From: Hyphomonadaceae bacterium
GTDB taxonomy: Bacteria; Pseudomonadota; Alphaproteobacteria; Caulobacterales; Hyphomonadaceae
NCBI GenBank assembly: GCA_030696545.1
Contig: JAUYSA010000129.1
Location: 1-28,913 of the forward strand
Direction: 5' to 3'
Length of the DNA: 28,913 nucleotides
Shown: in pieces, positions 15,327 through 21,902 of the stretch
How positions within the stretch are numbered: position 1 is the first letter of the stretch
How the letters are laid out: each line of letters opens with the position of its first letter
The notes under the pieces: model-generated
The model's input: the letters and a program-made list of their open reading frames with translations, nothing else
Told to the model about the DNA's origin: nothing
The model's database searches: none
Translations under genes and position numbers: made by a program

Positions 15327-16355
15327 ATGACCGCCAAATTCGACATCACAACCGAGCCCATGTTCAATGACGACGAGGTTGCTCGTCGGCATTTCGAGAA
15401 ACTGCGTTGGCCGGGCGGCACGCCTGTCTGCCCGCATTGTGGCGTGGTGGACGAGGCCGTCACGGTGAAGCGTGACGAGGCCCGCGCCGCCAAGCGCAAG
15501 GAGGAAGGCAAGAAGGTCGCCCGTGACGGGCTCTACTTCTGCCGCGCTTGCAAAACCAATTTCACCGCCACGATGGGCACGATCTACGAGGACAGCCACG
15601 TCCCCATGCGCAAATGGCTTCTGGCTCATCACCTGATGGCCGCGAGCAAGAAAGGCGTCAGCGCTGCCCAGCTTCAACGGATGCTCGGCCTCGGCTCGTA
15701 CCGCACCGCATGGTTCATGGCTCACCGTATTCGCGAGTCCATGACGGCACCGAAGGACAACAACGACAAGCTGGGCGGTCCCGGCAAGATCGTTGAAGCC
15801 GACGAAACCTATTACGGCAAAGTCGAAGAACCGACGACGACCAAGACCGATGGCCAGCCTTACAAGCGCCGTTCAAAGCGCGGCAAGGGTCCGTCCAACA
15901 AGCGCGCCGTCGTCGCTCTGGTGGAGCGTGGCGGCAAGTCTCGCGTGTTCCATGTCGGCAACGCCGATAAAGCTACAATCTCCAAAATCCTTCGCGAGAA
16001 CGTCGCGGAGGAAAGTCGCCTGCACACCGACGAGAGCCGCCTATACACCGGCGCCGACCAAGCTTTTGCCACCCATGAGAGCGTCAAGCACTCCGCTGGC
16101 GAGTATGTCCGTGGCGACGTTCACACGAACAGCGCGGAAGGCTTCTTCGGCGTGTTCAAGAAAGGCATGACAGGCGTTTATCAGCACTGCGGCGAGAAGT
16201 ATCTCAACCGCTACCTCACCGAATTCGAATTCCGCCACAACACGCGGAGCAAGCTGGGCTTCAACGACAAGGACCGCGCTGAACTTTCAGTGCGTGGCTC
16301 TGTCGGCAAGCGTCTGGTGCTGCGACAGCCTAAAGGCAAGCTCGCCACCGCGTAA
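15327..16355 (+). CDS. IS1595-family (ISXO2-like) transposase
   Basis: A 342-residue transposase. Residues 35-75 form the N-terminal zinc ribbon (CPHC at 35-38, CRAC at 72-75), used for binding the element ends. The ISXO2-type catalytic core shows VEADETYYG (D159), HTDESRLYTG (D235) and VHTNSAEGFFGVFKKGMTGVYQHCGEKYLNRYLTEFEFRHNTR, with E271 as the third acidic residue. This last stretch is the most recognisable family signature. No frameshift or stop interrupts it, so it is probably active. The ATG at 15327 follows an AGAGA; an upstream in-frame TTG at 15282 overlaps the inverted repeat and is unlikely. Confidence 0.95.
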   Translation: MTAKFDITTEPMFNDDEVARRHFEKLRWPGGTPVCPHCGVVDEAVTVKRDEARAAKRKEEGKKVARDGLYFCRACKTNFTATMGTIYEDSHVPMRKWLLAHHLMAASKKGVSAAQLQRMLGLGSYRTAWFMAHRIRESMTAPKDNNDKLGGPGKIVEADETYYGKVEEPTTTKTDGQPYKRRSKRGKGPSNKRAVVALVERGGKSRVFHVGNADKATISKILRENVAEESRLHTDESRLYTGADQAFATHESVKHSAGEYVRGDVHTNSAEGFFGVFKKGMTGVYQHCGEKYLNRYLTEFEFRHNTRSKLGFNDKDRAELSVRGSVGKRLVLRQPKGKLATA

Positions 16356-16506
16356 GCGGAAGGGCCCGCCGAAGCCGCCAGCAGCGCCGTACAACACGCC
16401 GACACAAGATCCGAAGCTGCTGGCGCGGCGTTTCCTTGCGTATCGCAAGAAGCATCCGCCGAAGCCGAAGAAGGTCCGTGTTCGGAGCTATCCGTTCAGG
16501 AATTAG
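16294..16506 (+). CDS. candidate small basic protein overlapping the transposase end
   Basis: A 70-codon frame from GTG 16294 to TAG 16504 overlaps the last 62 bases of the transposase in another frame and continues 150 bases beyond it. The non-overlapping part encodes a very basic, proline-rich sequence (PTQDPKLLARRFLAYRKKHPPKPKKVRVRSYPF) that looks protein-like. Its stop overlaps the stop of the convergent membrane protein gene, as seen for real gene pairs in this window. It could be a small accessory protein of the element or a remnant of a transposase tail. No ribosome binding site is evident. Confidence 0.3.
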   Translation: MALSASVWCCDSLKASSPPRKRKGPPKPPAAPYNTPTQDPKLLARRFLAYRKKHPPKPKKVRVRSYPFRN

Positions 16507-16931
16507 TTTTGAAGCGCACGTAGCTTTAGCACCATGCGCGGGACGTCAATCGACAGGACGATTGAGAACAACGAAAATGCCAGCGCCACCCTCCCAAGTA
16601 GAGGGTGAGGTAGATTGGCTGAATCCCTGATGATTGAGAAAATCAGCAGCAAGATGATGTCGACTAGGTAGAGATAGAAAAAGAAGCTCAGGCGCACGGT
16701 GCGCTTTTTCAATTCGGAATTGGTAGCCACTCCAATCGTAGTGTTGGGATCGACTGGCTGAATGAAGGCGAGTGCGCTCACCAAGAACCCGGCCAAAACA
16801 GAGAAGGTGCCGATGAGCGTTTGGGCGATAGTCAGATCGATTACGAGAAAGCGATCGGTGGATAGCGTAAGAGCTGCCACTGCAATGGCTACAAGCCAAA
16901 TTACCGACCGAATAGGGTCTATGCCGCGCAT
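16503..16931 (-). CDS. four-helix membrane protein, RexB-like (transposon cargo)
   Basis: A 142-residue protein with four predicted membrane helices at about residues 8-24, 36-58, 81-101 and 111-131, a charged loop between helices 2 and 3 (NSELKKRTVR) and a short basic amphipathic tail (PRMVLKLRALQN). Lambda RexB, as I remember it, has 144 residues, four helices, a similar positively charged loop in the same place and a similar tail. Family membership is inferred by eye. The ATG at 16929-16931 overlaps the end of the upstream gene by 13 bases, so the two are translationally coupled in the order rexA-like, rexB-like. A GTG at 16979 would add 16 residues. Confidence 0.75.
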   Translation of the reverse strand: MRGIDPIRSVIWLVAIAVAALTLSTDRFLVIDLTIAQTLIGTFSVLAGFLVSALAFIQPVDPNTTIGVATNSELKKRTVRLSFFFYLYLVDIILLLIFSIIRDSANLPHPLLGRVALAFSLFSIVLSIDVPRMVLKLRALQN

Positions 16932-17839
16932 ATTCCCGATTCTTTCAAGCCCGTCGCGAAGTCGTCTAAAGCTCCCCACGCCTCCGTGCGATCCAAGGAC
17001 TTGCCGTCACGCTCAATCCGGTAGGCTTTTCGAATTGCAACATCGCCTGCCGTGATCTGCGTGCCTGCCGTGGTAACAATGACGAATCCAGACTCGCCCT
17101 GTTCTACGAGATCAAACGCCATGTCGGTCATGATTTGCTTGGTAGTGTCTCCAGCAATTCGGCCGTCATAGGTGTAGATAATTCTCGACTGAATTTGCGC
17201 GTAGTCCTGAAGCTCGCCCTTGTCTCGGTCTTTCTCGATGAGACCGCGAACCGCTCGCCAAGTTCTTTGAACAGGAGATTCCGCCGTTTCATTTAGCGCA
17301 TCGATATGGACGTCGAAATCCGCAACGTCCAACTCGATTGATTTTACGCCCTCCGAAAGGAGTTGTTCCATCTTGTCCTTCACGGGGACACGCTCGACGC
17401 TGAAGTTTGAAGCGGGCTGGGAGATGAGACTGACTAGATACTGTAGGTAAAATGCAATCGTCGTTTCGTGCATGCCATTTGCGCAGATAAACACGTTGCT
17501 GTTTTCGACTAGGACGTAGGCATCATTGTCGAGGAAATCGGCATCTACGGGTGGCGGCGCGGTGCCGAGTTTTTCATTGCCCTGCACATAATCCTTCATG
17601 ACGGTCGATGCGTGCTCGCCGACGCCGTATGAGGAGAGATGCAAGTGCACAACTGTGCCATTGGGAGCCTTGTCCCGCACGTCCAAATGATTGGAGCCCG
17701 AGGCGTACCGAGTGTCGGCAATTTTTGGTTTGGCTTTGAATACGTCGGTGAGAAGAACCGCAAGGTTGTTTCCCACCTGGCTCGGTTCGAACCAAATCGC
17801 GCGACGATAGGTCAAGTATTTAGTTTTCACATTTGGCAT
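16919..17839 (-). CDS. soluble cargo protein, RexA-like candidate
   Basis: A 306-residue protein without signal peptide or membrane segment. It opens KTKYLTYRRAIWFEP and has HLHLSSYGVGEHASTVM at about 65-81. The central stretch DADFLDNDAYVLVENSNVFICANGMHETTIAFYLQYLVSLIS spans 99-140, followed by ERVPVKDKMEQLLSEGVKSIELDV and a C-terminal alpha/beta region. By eye this order (short N-terminal domain, PSFLFVEGDTIGF-like strand pair, helix, ERVQIEP-like segment, KVE-like strand) parallels lambda RexA, the DNA-binding sensor that triggers RexB. No significant alignment is claimed. The ATG at 17839 has a G-rich ribosome binding site six bases upstream; the ATG at 17845 abuts it. Confidence 0.75.
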   Translation of the reverse strand: MPNVKTKYLTYRRAIWFEPSQVGNNLAVLLTDVFKAKPKIADTRYASGSNHLDVRDKAPNGTVVHLHLSSYGVGEHASTVMKDYVQGNEKLGTAPPPVDADFLDNDAYVLVENSNVFICANGMHETTIAFYLQYLVSLISQPASNFSVERVPVKDKMEQLLSEGVKSIELDVADFDVHIDALNETAESPVQRTWRAVRGLIEKDRDKGELQDYAQIQSRIIYTYDGRIAGDTTKQIMTDMAFDLVEQGESGFVIVTTAGTQITAGDVAIRKAYRIERDGKSLDRTEAWGALDDFATGLKESGICAA

Positions 17840-17953
17840 CCGCATCCCCCCACGGCCCGTTGCGAACAGACGCGGAACATAGCAATGGGCTGAGGGAGTG
17901 TATAGCCTTTCTTGCGACGCGTAGGGCGATCGGTTCTCGAAGAGAAGGGGCAG

Positions 17954-18133
17954 CTAGCGCTGCCACGGTATGATCTTTTTCAGCTTCAGCTTCGGCTCAC
18001 TCACGCGCGGCTTTTTGGGTTCGTCTTTCAGCTTCTTCGGCGGCGTCGCGATCATGCGCCGGATGCTTTCATCACGTAGGCGCGCGGCCTCTTGAGGGCT
18101 GCGCTGGTCGGGATCAACGGGGGGCTTTTTCAT
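17954..18133 (-). CDS. candidate small basic protein (59 aa), transposon cargo
   Basis: A 59-codon minus-strand frame starts with ATG at 18131-18133 and ends with TAG at 17954-17956. The product is highly charged: PPVDPDQRSPQEAARLRDESIRRMIATPPKK, then alternating Lys/Pro (KPRVSEPKLKLKK). It resembles small Lys/Pro-rich proteins often seen near insertion sequences, but I cannot name a family. Its start codon overlaps that of the divergent MltR-like gene within CATG, which is unusual. The ribosome binding site is weak. It would fill the otherwise empty stretch between the RexA-like and MltR-like genes. Confidence 0.4.
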   Translation of the reverse strand: MKKPPVDPDQRSPQEAARLRDESIRRMIATPPKKLKDEPKKPRVSEPKLKLKKIIPWQR

Positions 18134-18725
18134 GGGTAGCCGAAACAGAGGAAAGAAGGCCCGCGAACAAGGCCCTAAAAGGGCGAGCGTGGGCAGTTTG
18201 GATTTAGATGCAGTCTATGCCGAGATGTCAAAACAGAGCGACAGAGGCACCGCCTTAATCGCGGGAGAATTGGTCAACTCCTGCCTGCAGGTTGCTATCT
18301 GGGACTACTTCGCAAAACGAGGTGATGAGGAAGATCTGTTCTTTCGAGAGGGTGCGCTTCTGGGCCCCTTTAGCGCTCGCATAAAGATTGCCTACGCCTC
18401 AGGCGTCATCTCGGAGAGCATGCGCGATCGACTTACAGCCGTGCGTAAAGTGCGGAACCACTTTGCGCATGAGGTCCGCCCACACGAGTTTGATGAACCG
18501 TACATCGTATCTTGGTGTGACAAGCTGCTCGAGCCGACAGGGCCAAACCCGGGACGGCAGGCGTGGAAGCCAGAACGTTGGCGGTATATCTGGAATTGCA
18601 TCAACCTTTGCGAGCGCCTTCTCGACATTGCGAATAAGGCTTACCGCGAGAGGGTTGCGAGCAAGCTCGCTGAAGACGTGCAAGCGGCGATTCTCCAGAA
18701 GCAAAAGCCGCCGCAAAAAGATTGA
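18132..18725 (+). CDS. MltR-like protein with HEPN-like R-x4-H motif (transposon cargo)
   Basis: A 197-residue protein. Residues 35-115 resemble the MltR (mannitol repressor) family: SDRGTALIAGELVNSCLQVAIWDYF, LFFREGALLGPFSARIKIAYASGVISESMRDRLTAVRKVRNHFAHEV. RNHFAH (R108 to H113) also fits the R-x4-6-H signature of HEPN ribonucleases, a fold common in defence and toxin proteins. A short basic N-terminal tail and a lysine-rich C-terminus flank the domain. No mannitol genes are nearby, so sugar regulation is unlikely. It may be an RNA-targeting effector or a regulator of the cargo (inference). A run of six G eight bases upstream of the ATG serves as ribosome binding site. Confidence 0.78.
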   Translation: MGSRNRGKKAREQGPKRASVGSLDLDAVYAEMSKQSDRGTALIAGELVNSCLQVAIWDYFAKRGDEEDLFFREGALLGPFSARIKIAYASGVISESMRDRLTAVRKVRNHFAHEVRPHEFDEPYIVSWCDKLLEPTGPNPGRQAWKPERWRYIWNCINLCERLLDIANKAYRERVASKLAEDVQAAILQKQKPPQKD

Positions 18726-18837
18726 TCACGGCCAGCCCAGCGGCTGCGGGACTCTCACGATCCATCTTTTCAACTTCGCACTTCACCAACTCGGTGAGGG
18801 CCAGCCTGTCACGCTCATCAAAGCTATCCATAGCGCC

Positions 18838-18861
18838 ACTTTCGTCAAGTGCATAATTAGG
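18838..18861. repeat. transposon right inverted repeat
   Basis: This is the reverse complement of the left end, 24 of 24 bases, ending in AATTAGG. About 110 bases between the MltR-like stop and this repeat hold no convincing gene. Confidence 0.93.
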
Positions 18862-18893
18862 ATAACTTTCCTATCAATAGGACGTAAATCCTA
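18858..18893. promoter_or_regulatory. tandem TAGGA-N6-TCCTA dyads, likely operator
   Basis: Two identical-arm dyads are present: TAGGA-TAACTT-TCCTA (18858-18873) and TAGGA-CGTAAA-TCCTA (18878-18893). Four bases separate them, so their centres are 20 bp apart, two helical turns. That arrangement is typical of a cooperatively bound repressor or activator. The first dyad is rebuilt at the transposon junction, and its original partner sequence is at 15247. They lie about 220 bases upstream of the porin start. The cognate regulator is unknown; this is not a Pho box, CtrA site or DnaA box. Confidence 0.65.
18862..18869. repeat. 8-bp target site duplication (right copy)
   Basis: ATAACTTT, identical to 15251-15258, directly follows the right inverted repeat. 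Confidence 0.92.
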
Positions 18894-18989
18894 TTCTAGT
18901 CCGTTGTTTTTCATTAGATTAATTTTTCGGATGGGGCGCCGCCGTCCCTCACCCACCGCGCGGCTGCGACACGCCGCCCATCCTGTGCG

Positions 18990-19018
18990 TTGTTACAATT
19001 CTGTTTCAAATCCTTCAC
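18990..19018 (+). promoter_or_regulatory. candidate Pho box (PhoB site)
   Basis: Three 7-base half-sites repeat every 11 bases: TTGTTAC (18990-18996), CTGTTTC (19001-19007) and CCTTCAC (19012-19018). Each agrees with CTGTCAC at five of seven positions, and the four-base spacers are AT-rich. Spacing and position, about 95 bases ahead of a phosphate-type porin and pst genes, fit direct activation by PhoB. Confidence 0.6.
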
Positions 19019-19111
19019 GCAGCCGTTGCGCGCGAGGCCTAGCCCCTGCGCCATCGGATCAGCGTCGTTCCATGACGTCCGGACCCGAACTCGAGAAGAT
19101 TAGGGGACTGC

Positions 19112-20686
19112 ATGTCATTCAACACTTCGTTGCGGCGCGCGGCGGCTCTGGCGGTGCTCGCGGCGGCATCGGCCACTGTCGCCCACGCCCAGACAACCAC
19201 CGTCCAGACCACGACCACCGACGTCCAGCCCAGCCAGGATCTGAGCCAGCTGACGCCCGCGCAGGCCGCACAGGTCAAGGCGATCGTCGAACAGATGCTC
19301 GCCGAACAGAAAGAGGCATCGCTTGCTTCGGCCGCCGAGCAGATCGCACCGCTGCCCCCGGCCCCTAGCGTCGCAACGTCATGGTCGGGTGGCTCGCCGC
19401 GCACCACGGAGGAAGACCGGATCTTCAAGATCAACGGCCGCGTCATGTATGACGCGTTCAACATTTCCACCGACGACCTCGCCGCGGTGAACCAGAACTA
19501 CACACGCACCTTCGTGCGCCGCGCCTTCCTCGGCGTCGAAGGCCAGTTCACCCAGAACTGGAAGTACAACATCAAGCTGCAATTCGCGCCCGGCGCCGAT
19601 CAGGCCTCGTCCACCACCACCACGGTGCGCCTCTGCCAGAACACCACGACCCTCGCCGTCGCCCAGCGCTCGGGGTGCCAAACCGGCGAAGCCGATCGCG
19701 GCCCCATCGTCACAGCAGTCTCCACCTCTGGCGCAGACACCGAAGTCGGCTTCGACGACGCTTTCATCCAGTACGTCATCGGCGACTGGGAATTCACGCT
19801 GGGCCAGAACAATCAGGTCTCGCCGATGGAAGACCGCACGTCTTCGCTGAACATCCCGTTCAACGAGCGTTCCGGCTACATCAACGCTTTCGGCTTCACC
19901 AAGATCGGTGGAATCGCGGTGACGACGGGCGGCGGCAACTGGTCGGCCGGCCTCGCCATCCAGGGCGATGACTTCAACAACCCGGAATCGACCAACACCA
20001 GCGAAACGGTCGGCTTCGAAGGCCGCGCCACCTGGGCGCCCATCTATGATCGCACGCCCGACGGCATCACGGTCGTCCACCTCGGCCTCAACGCGCGCGT
20101 CCGCGACAACTCAGGCGGCCCGGACGCCTCTGGCAACCGTGGCCCAGGCTTCCGCTACCGCGCCCGTCCGCAGACCGGCTATGGCGACCGTTTCGTCGAT
20201 ACCGGCTCACTAGCCTTCGCAAAGGACACGTTCTACGGCGTCGAACTTGCCGGCCAGATGAACGAGTTCGGCATGTCGGCTGAATACGGCCAGCTTCAGG
20301 CCACGCCACAGTCGGGCACAGCGCTCGGCGCATTCGAGCCCACCTTCCAGGGCGGTTACATTGACTTCTTCTGGTCGCCCACCGGCGATGGCCGCGTCTA
20401 TAACGGCAAGGATGGCTCCTTCAGCCGCGTTGTTCCCAAGCGCACGCTTGGCTCCGACGAGGGCATCGGCGCGGTCATGCTCGGCGCCCGCTATGACTTC
20501 CTAGACCTGACCGACGGGACGATGGATGGCGGTGAACAGAAGGGCGTCACGCTGCAGGCCACCTGGCAGCCGCTCGCCTTCCTGAAGTTCCAGGCTGACG
20601 TGTCGCACCTCGACATCGAGCGTCCGAACAACGCGCAGAGCGGAACCGCAGATGTTGTCACAATACGTTCGCAGATCGAGTGGTAA
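19112..20686 (+). CDS. OprP/OprO-type phosphate-selective porin
   Basis: A 524-residue outer-membrane protein. The signal peptide at 1-26 ends AHA before QTT. Residues 38-72 form a short coiled coil (LTPAQAAQVKAIVEQMLAEQKEASLASAAEQIA), typical of the trimerising N-terminus of this porin group. The barrel follows, with FVRRAFLGVEGQFTQNWKYNIKLQFAP and FDDAFIQYVIGDWEFTLGQNNQVSPMEDRTSS matching the OprP/OprO family, and it ends in a terminal Trp (RSQIEW) as needed for Bam recognition. It should admit phosphate or polyphosphate to the periplasm. It precedes pstS by 55 bases and is probably in the same transcript under the Pho box. Confidence 0.88.
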   Translation: MSFNTSLRRAAALAVLAAASATVAHAQTTTVQTTTTDVQPSQDLSQLTPAQAAQVKAIVEQMLAEQKEASLASAAEQIAPLPPAPSVATSWSGGSPRTTEEDRIFKINGRVMYDAFNISTDDLAAVNQNYTRTFVRRAFLGVEGQFTQNWKYNIKLQFAPGADQASSTTTTVRLCQNTTTLAVAQRSGCQTGEADRGPIVTAVSTSGADTEVGFDDAFIQYVIGDWEFTLGQNNQVSPMEDRTSSLNIPFNERSGYINAFGFTKIGGIAVTTGGGNWSAGLAIQGDDFNNPESTNTSETVGFEGRATWAPIYDRTPDGITVVHLGLNARVRDNSGGPDASGNRGPGFRYRARPQTGYGDRFVDTGSLAFAKDTFYGVELAGQMNEFGMSAEYGQLQATPQSGTALGAFEPTFQGGYIDFFWSPTGDGRVYNGKDGSFSRVVPKRTLGSDEGIGAVMLGARYDFLDLTDGTMDGGEQKGVTLQATWQPLAFLKFQADVSHLDIERPNNAQSGTADVVTIRSQIEW

Positions 20687-20741
20687 TCACCTCGCTCAAG
20701 CAGGCGCCTTGCCGCCTCCTCGAGTTCAACCGGAGAAACTC

Positions 20742-21800
20742 ATGTTGAATCAACTGACCAAAAGTGTCGGTCGCGTTGTTCGCGCCGCAGCGATTGCCGC
20801 TGTGATCGGCGGTGGAATCGCCGCCGCTTCCGCGCAGGACATCACTGGCGCGTGCGCCACCTTCCCCGGCCCGATCTACACGAAATGGGGTGAGCAGTAT
20901 AAAGCCACCGGCGCGGGCGCCCTGAACTATCAGGCGGTCGGCTCCGGCGCCGGCGTCACGCAGATCATCAACCGCACGGTGGATTTCGGCGCATCGGACA
21001 CACCCGTCGCGTCCGAACGTCTTGCCTCCAACAACCTGCTGCAATTCCCCGCCGTCATCGGCGCGGTGGTTGTCGTCGTGAACATCCCCGGCGTTGACGG
21101 CGCAAACCTGAAACTCAACGGCGCGGTGATCGCGGATATCTACCAGGGCCGCATCCGCATGTGGAATGCGAAAGAGATCAAGGATCTCAACCCGGGCGTG
21201 ACCCTCCCCGCCGTCGCGATCGCCCCGGCCTATCGCGCCGACTCTTCGGGCACCACGAACATCTTCACCTCCTATCTCGCCTCGGTGAGCCTGCCCTTCC
21301 AGACCAACGTTGGCGCCGGCAACTCCGTGCCGTGGAAAACCGGCGTCGGCGCTCCGGGCAATGCCGGCGTTGCCGCAGCCGTGAAGAACACCAAGGGCGG
21401 CATCGGCTATGTTGAATACGCCTACGCCACCGAGAACGGCATGCAGGCGCCGATGCTGGAAAATCGCGCGAAGAAGTTCGTGAAGCCGACCGTTGCAGGC
21501 TTCAACGCCGCCGCCAGCCAAGCCAACTGGAACAACGCGCCGAACATGGCCGCCTCCATGCTCAACATGAGCGGCGACACAACCTGGCCGATCGTCTCGG
21601 CCACCTACGTGCTCGTTCCGAAAAACCCGTCAGACCCGGTTCGCGCCGCCAACGTGCTGAAATTCTTCGACTGGGCCTTCAAATCGGGCGGCCCCGCCGC
21701 TGACCAGCTTCACTACATCGCCCTGCCGAAAGCGGTGCAGGATCAGGTCCGGAAGAAATGGACCACGATCAGCGCCAACGGCCAGCCGGTCTGGAAATAG
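20742..21800 (+). CDS. pstS: phosphate ABC transporter substrate-binding protein PstS
   Basis: A 352-residue periplasmic phosphate-binding protein. The signal peptide (AAAIAAVIGGGIAAASA) is followed by the PstS mature start QDITGACATFPGPIYTKWGEQY. Phosphate-contacting segments are visible: SGAGVTQIINRTVDFGASD (residues 68-86) and YRADSSGTTNIFTSYL, whose Ser-Gly-Thr loop binds the anion. The ATG at 20742 follows GGAGA; the longer frame from 20652 starts inside the porin gene. It captures phosphate for the PstCAB importer encoded downstream. A stem-loop after the gene may let pstS be expressed above the membrane components. Confidence 0.95.
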   Translation: MLNQLTKSVGRVVRAAAIAAVIGGGIAAASAQDITGACATFPGPIYTKWGEQYKATGAGALNYQAVGSGAGVTQIINRTVDFGASDTPVASERLASNNLLQFPAVIGAVVVVVNIPGVDGANLKLNGAVIADIYQGRIRMWNAKEIKDLNPGVTLPAVAIAPAYRADSSGTTNIFTSYLASVSLPFQTNVGAGNSVPWKTGVGAPGNAGVAAAVKNTKGGIGYVEYAYATENGMQAPMLENRAKKFVKPTVAGFNAAASQANWNNAPNMAASMLNMSGDTTWPIVSATYVLVPKNPSDPVRAANVLKFFDWAFKSGGPAADQLHYIALPKAVQDQVRKKWTTISANGQPVWK

Positions 21801-21820
21801 CCAGAAGAGACAAAAAGGCG

Positions 21821-21850
21821 CGGGGCGGAGAAATCCGCCCCGTTCCCTTT
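21821..21850 (+). terminator. stem-loop between pstS and pstC (partial terminator)
   Basis: CGGGGCGGA (21821-21829), loop GAAA, TCCGCCCCG (21834-21842), then TTCCCTTT. The nine-base stem with a GNRA-type tetraloop and a weak T tract suggests attenuation or stabilisation of the pstS message, not full termination, since pstC, pstA and pstB have no obvious promoter of their own. Confidence 0.75.
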
Positions 21851-21902
21851 GTCACAAAGACTGAATAACAGACGTGCATTCGGGGTGGTCAGGGGCCAGA
21901 CG

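Larger units (their letters stand above)
15259..18861. mobile_element. IS1595-family transposon with passenger genes (3603 bp)
   Basis: The element is bounded by 24-bp perfect inverted repeats (15259-15282 and 18838-18861, starting CCTAATTATGCACTTG) and an exact 8-bp direct duplication of ATAACTTT. Inside are an intact transposase gene, then a RexA/RexB-like gene pair, a small ORF and an MltR-like gene. Most plain IS1595 elements carry only a transposase and are much shorter than this one; family members with passenger genes are known. The cargo looks less GC-rich than the surrounding chromosome. Perfect ends and duplication suggest a recent insertion. It separates the DnaA-like gene from the porin/pst operon. 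Confidence 0.93.

Noticed and set aside
18601..18831. 76-codon minus-strand frame at the right end of the transposon
   Set aside because: Its first half looks slightly protein-like (SFDERDRLALTELVKCEVEKM), but most of it is antisense to the MltR-like gene and it lacks a ribosome binding site; support is too weak.
18388..19368. 326-codon plus-strand frame spanning the transposon end and the porin start
   Set aside because: It crosses the transposon junction, overlaps two better-supported genes and is Arg/Ser-rich without domains.
20658..21521. 287-codon minus-strand frame over pstS
   Set aside because: It is antisense to pstS and its composition is typical of antisense GC-rich frames.
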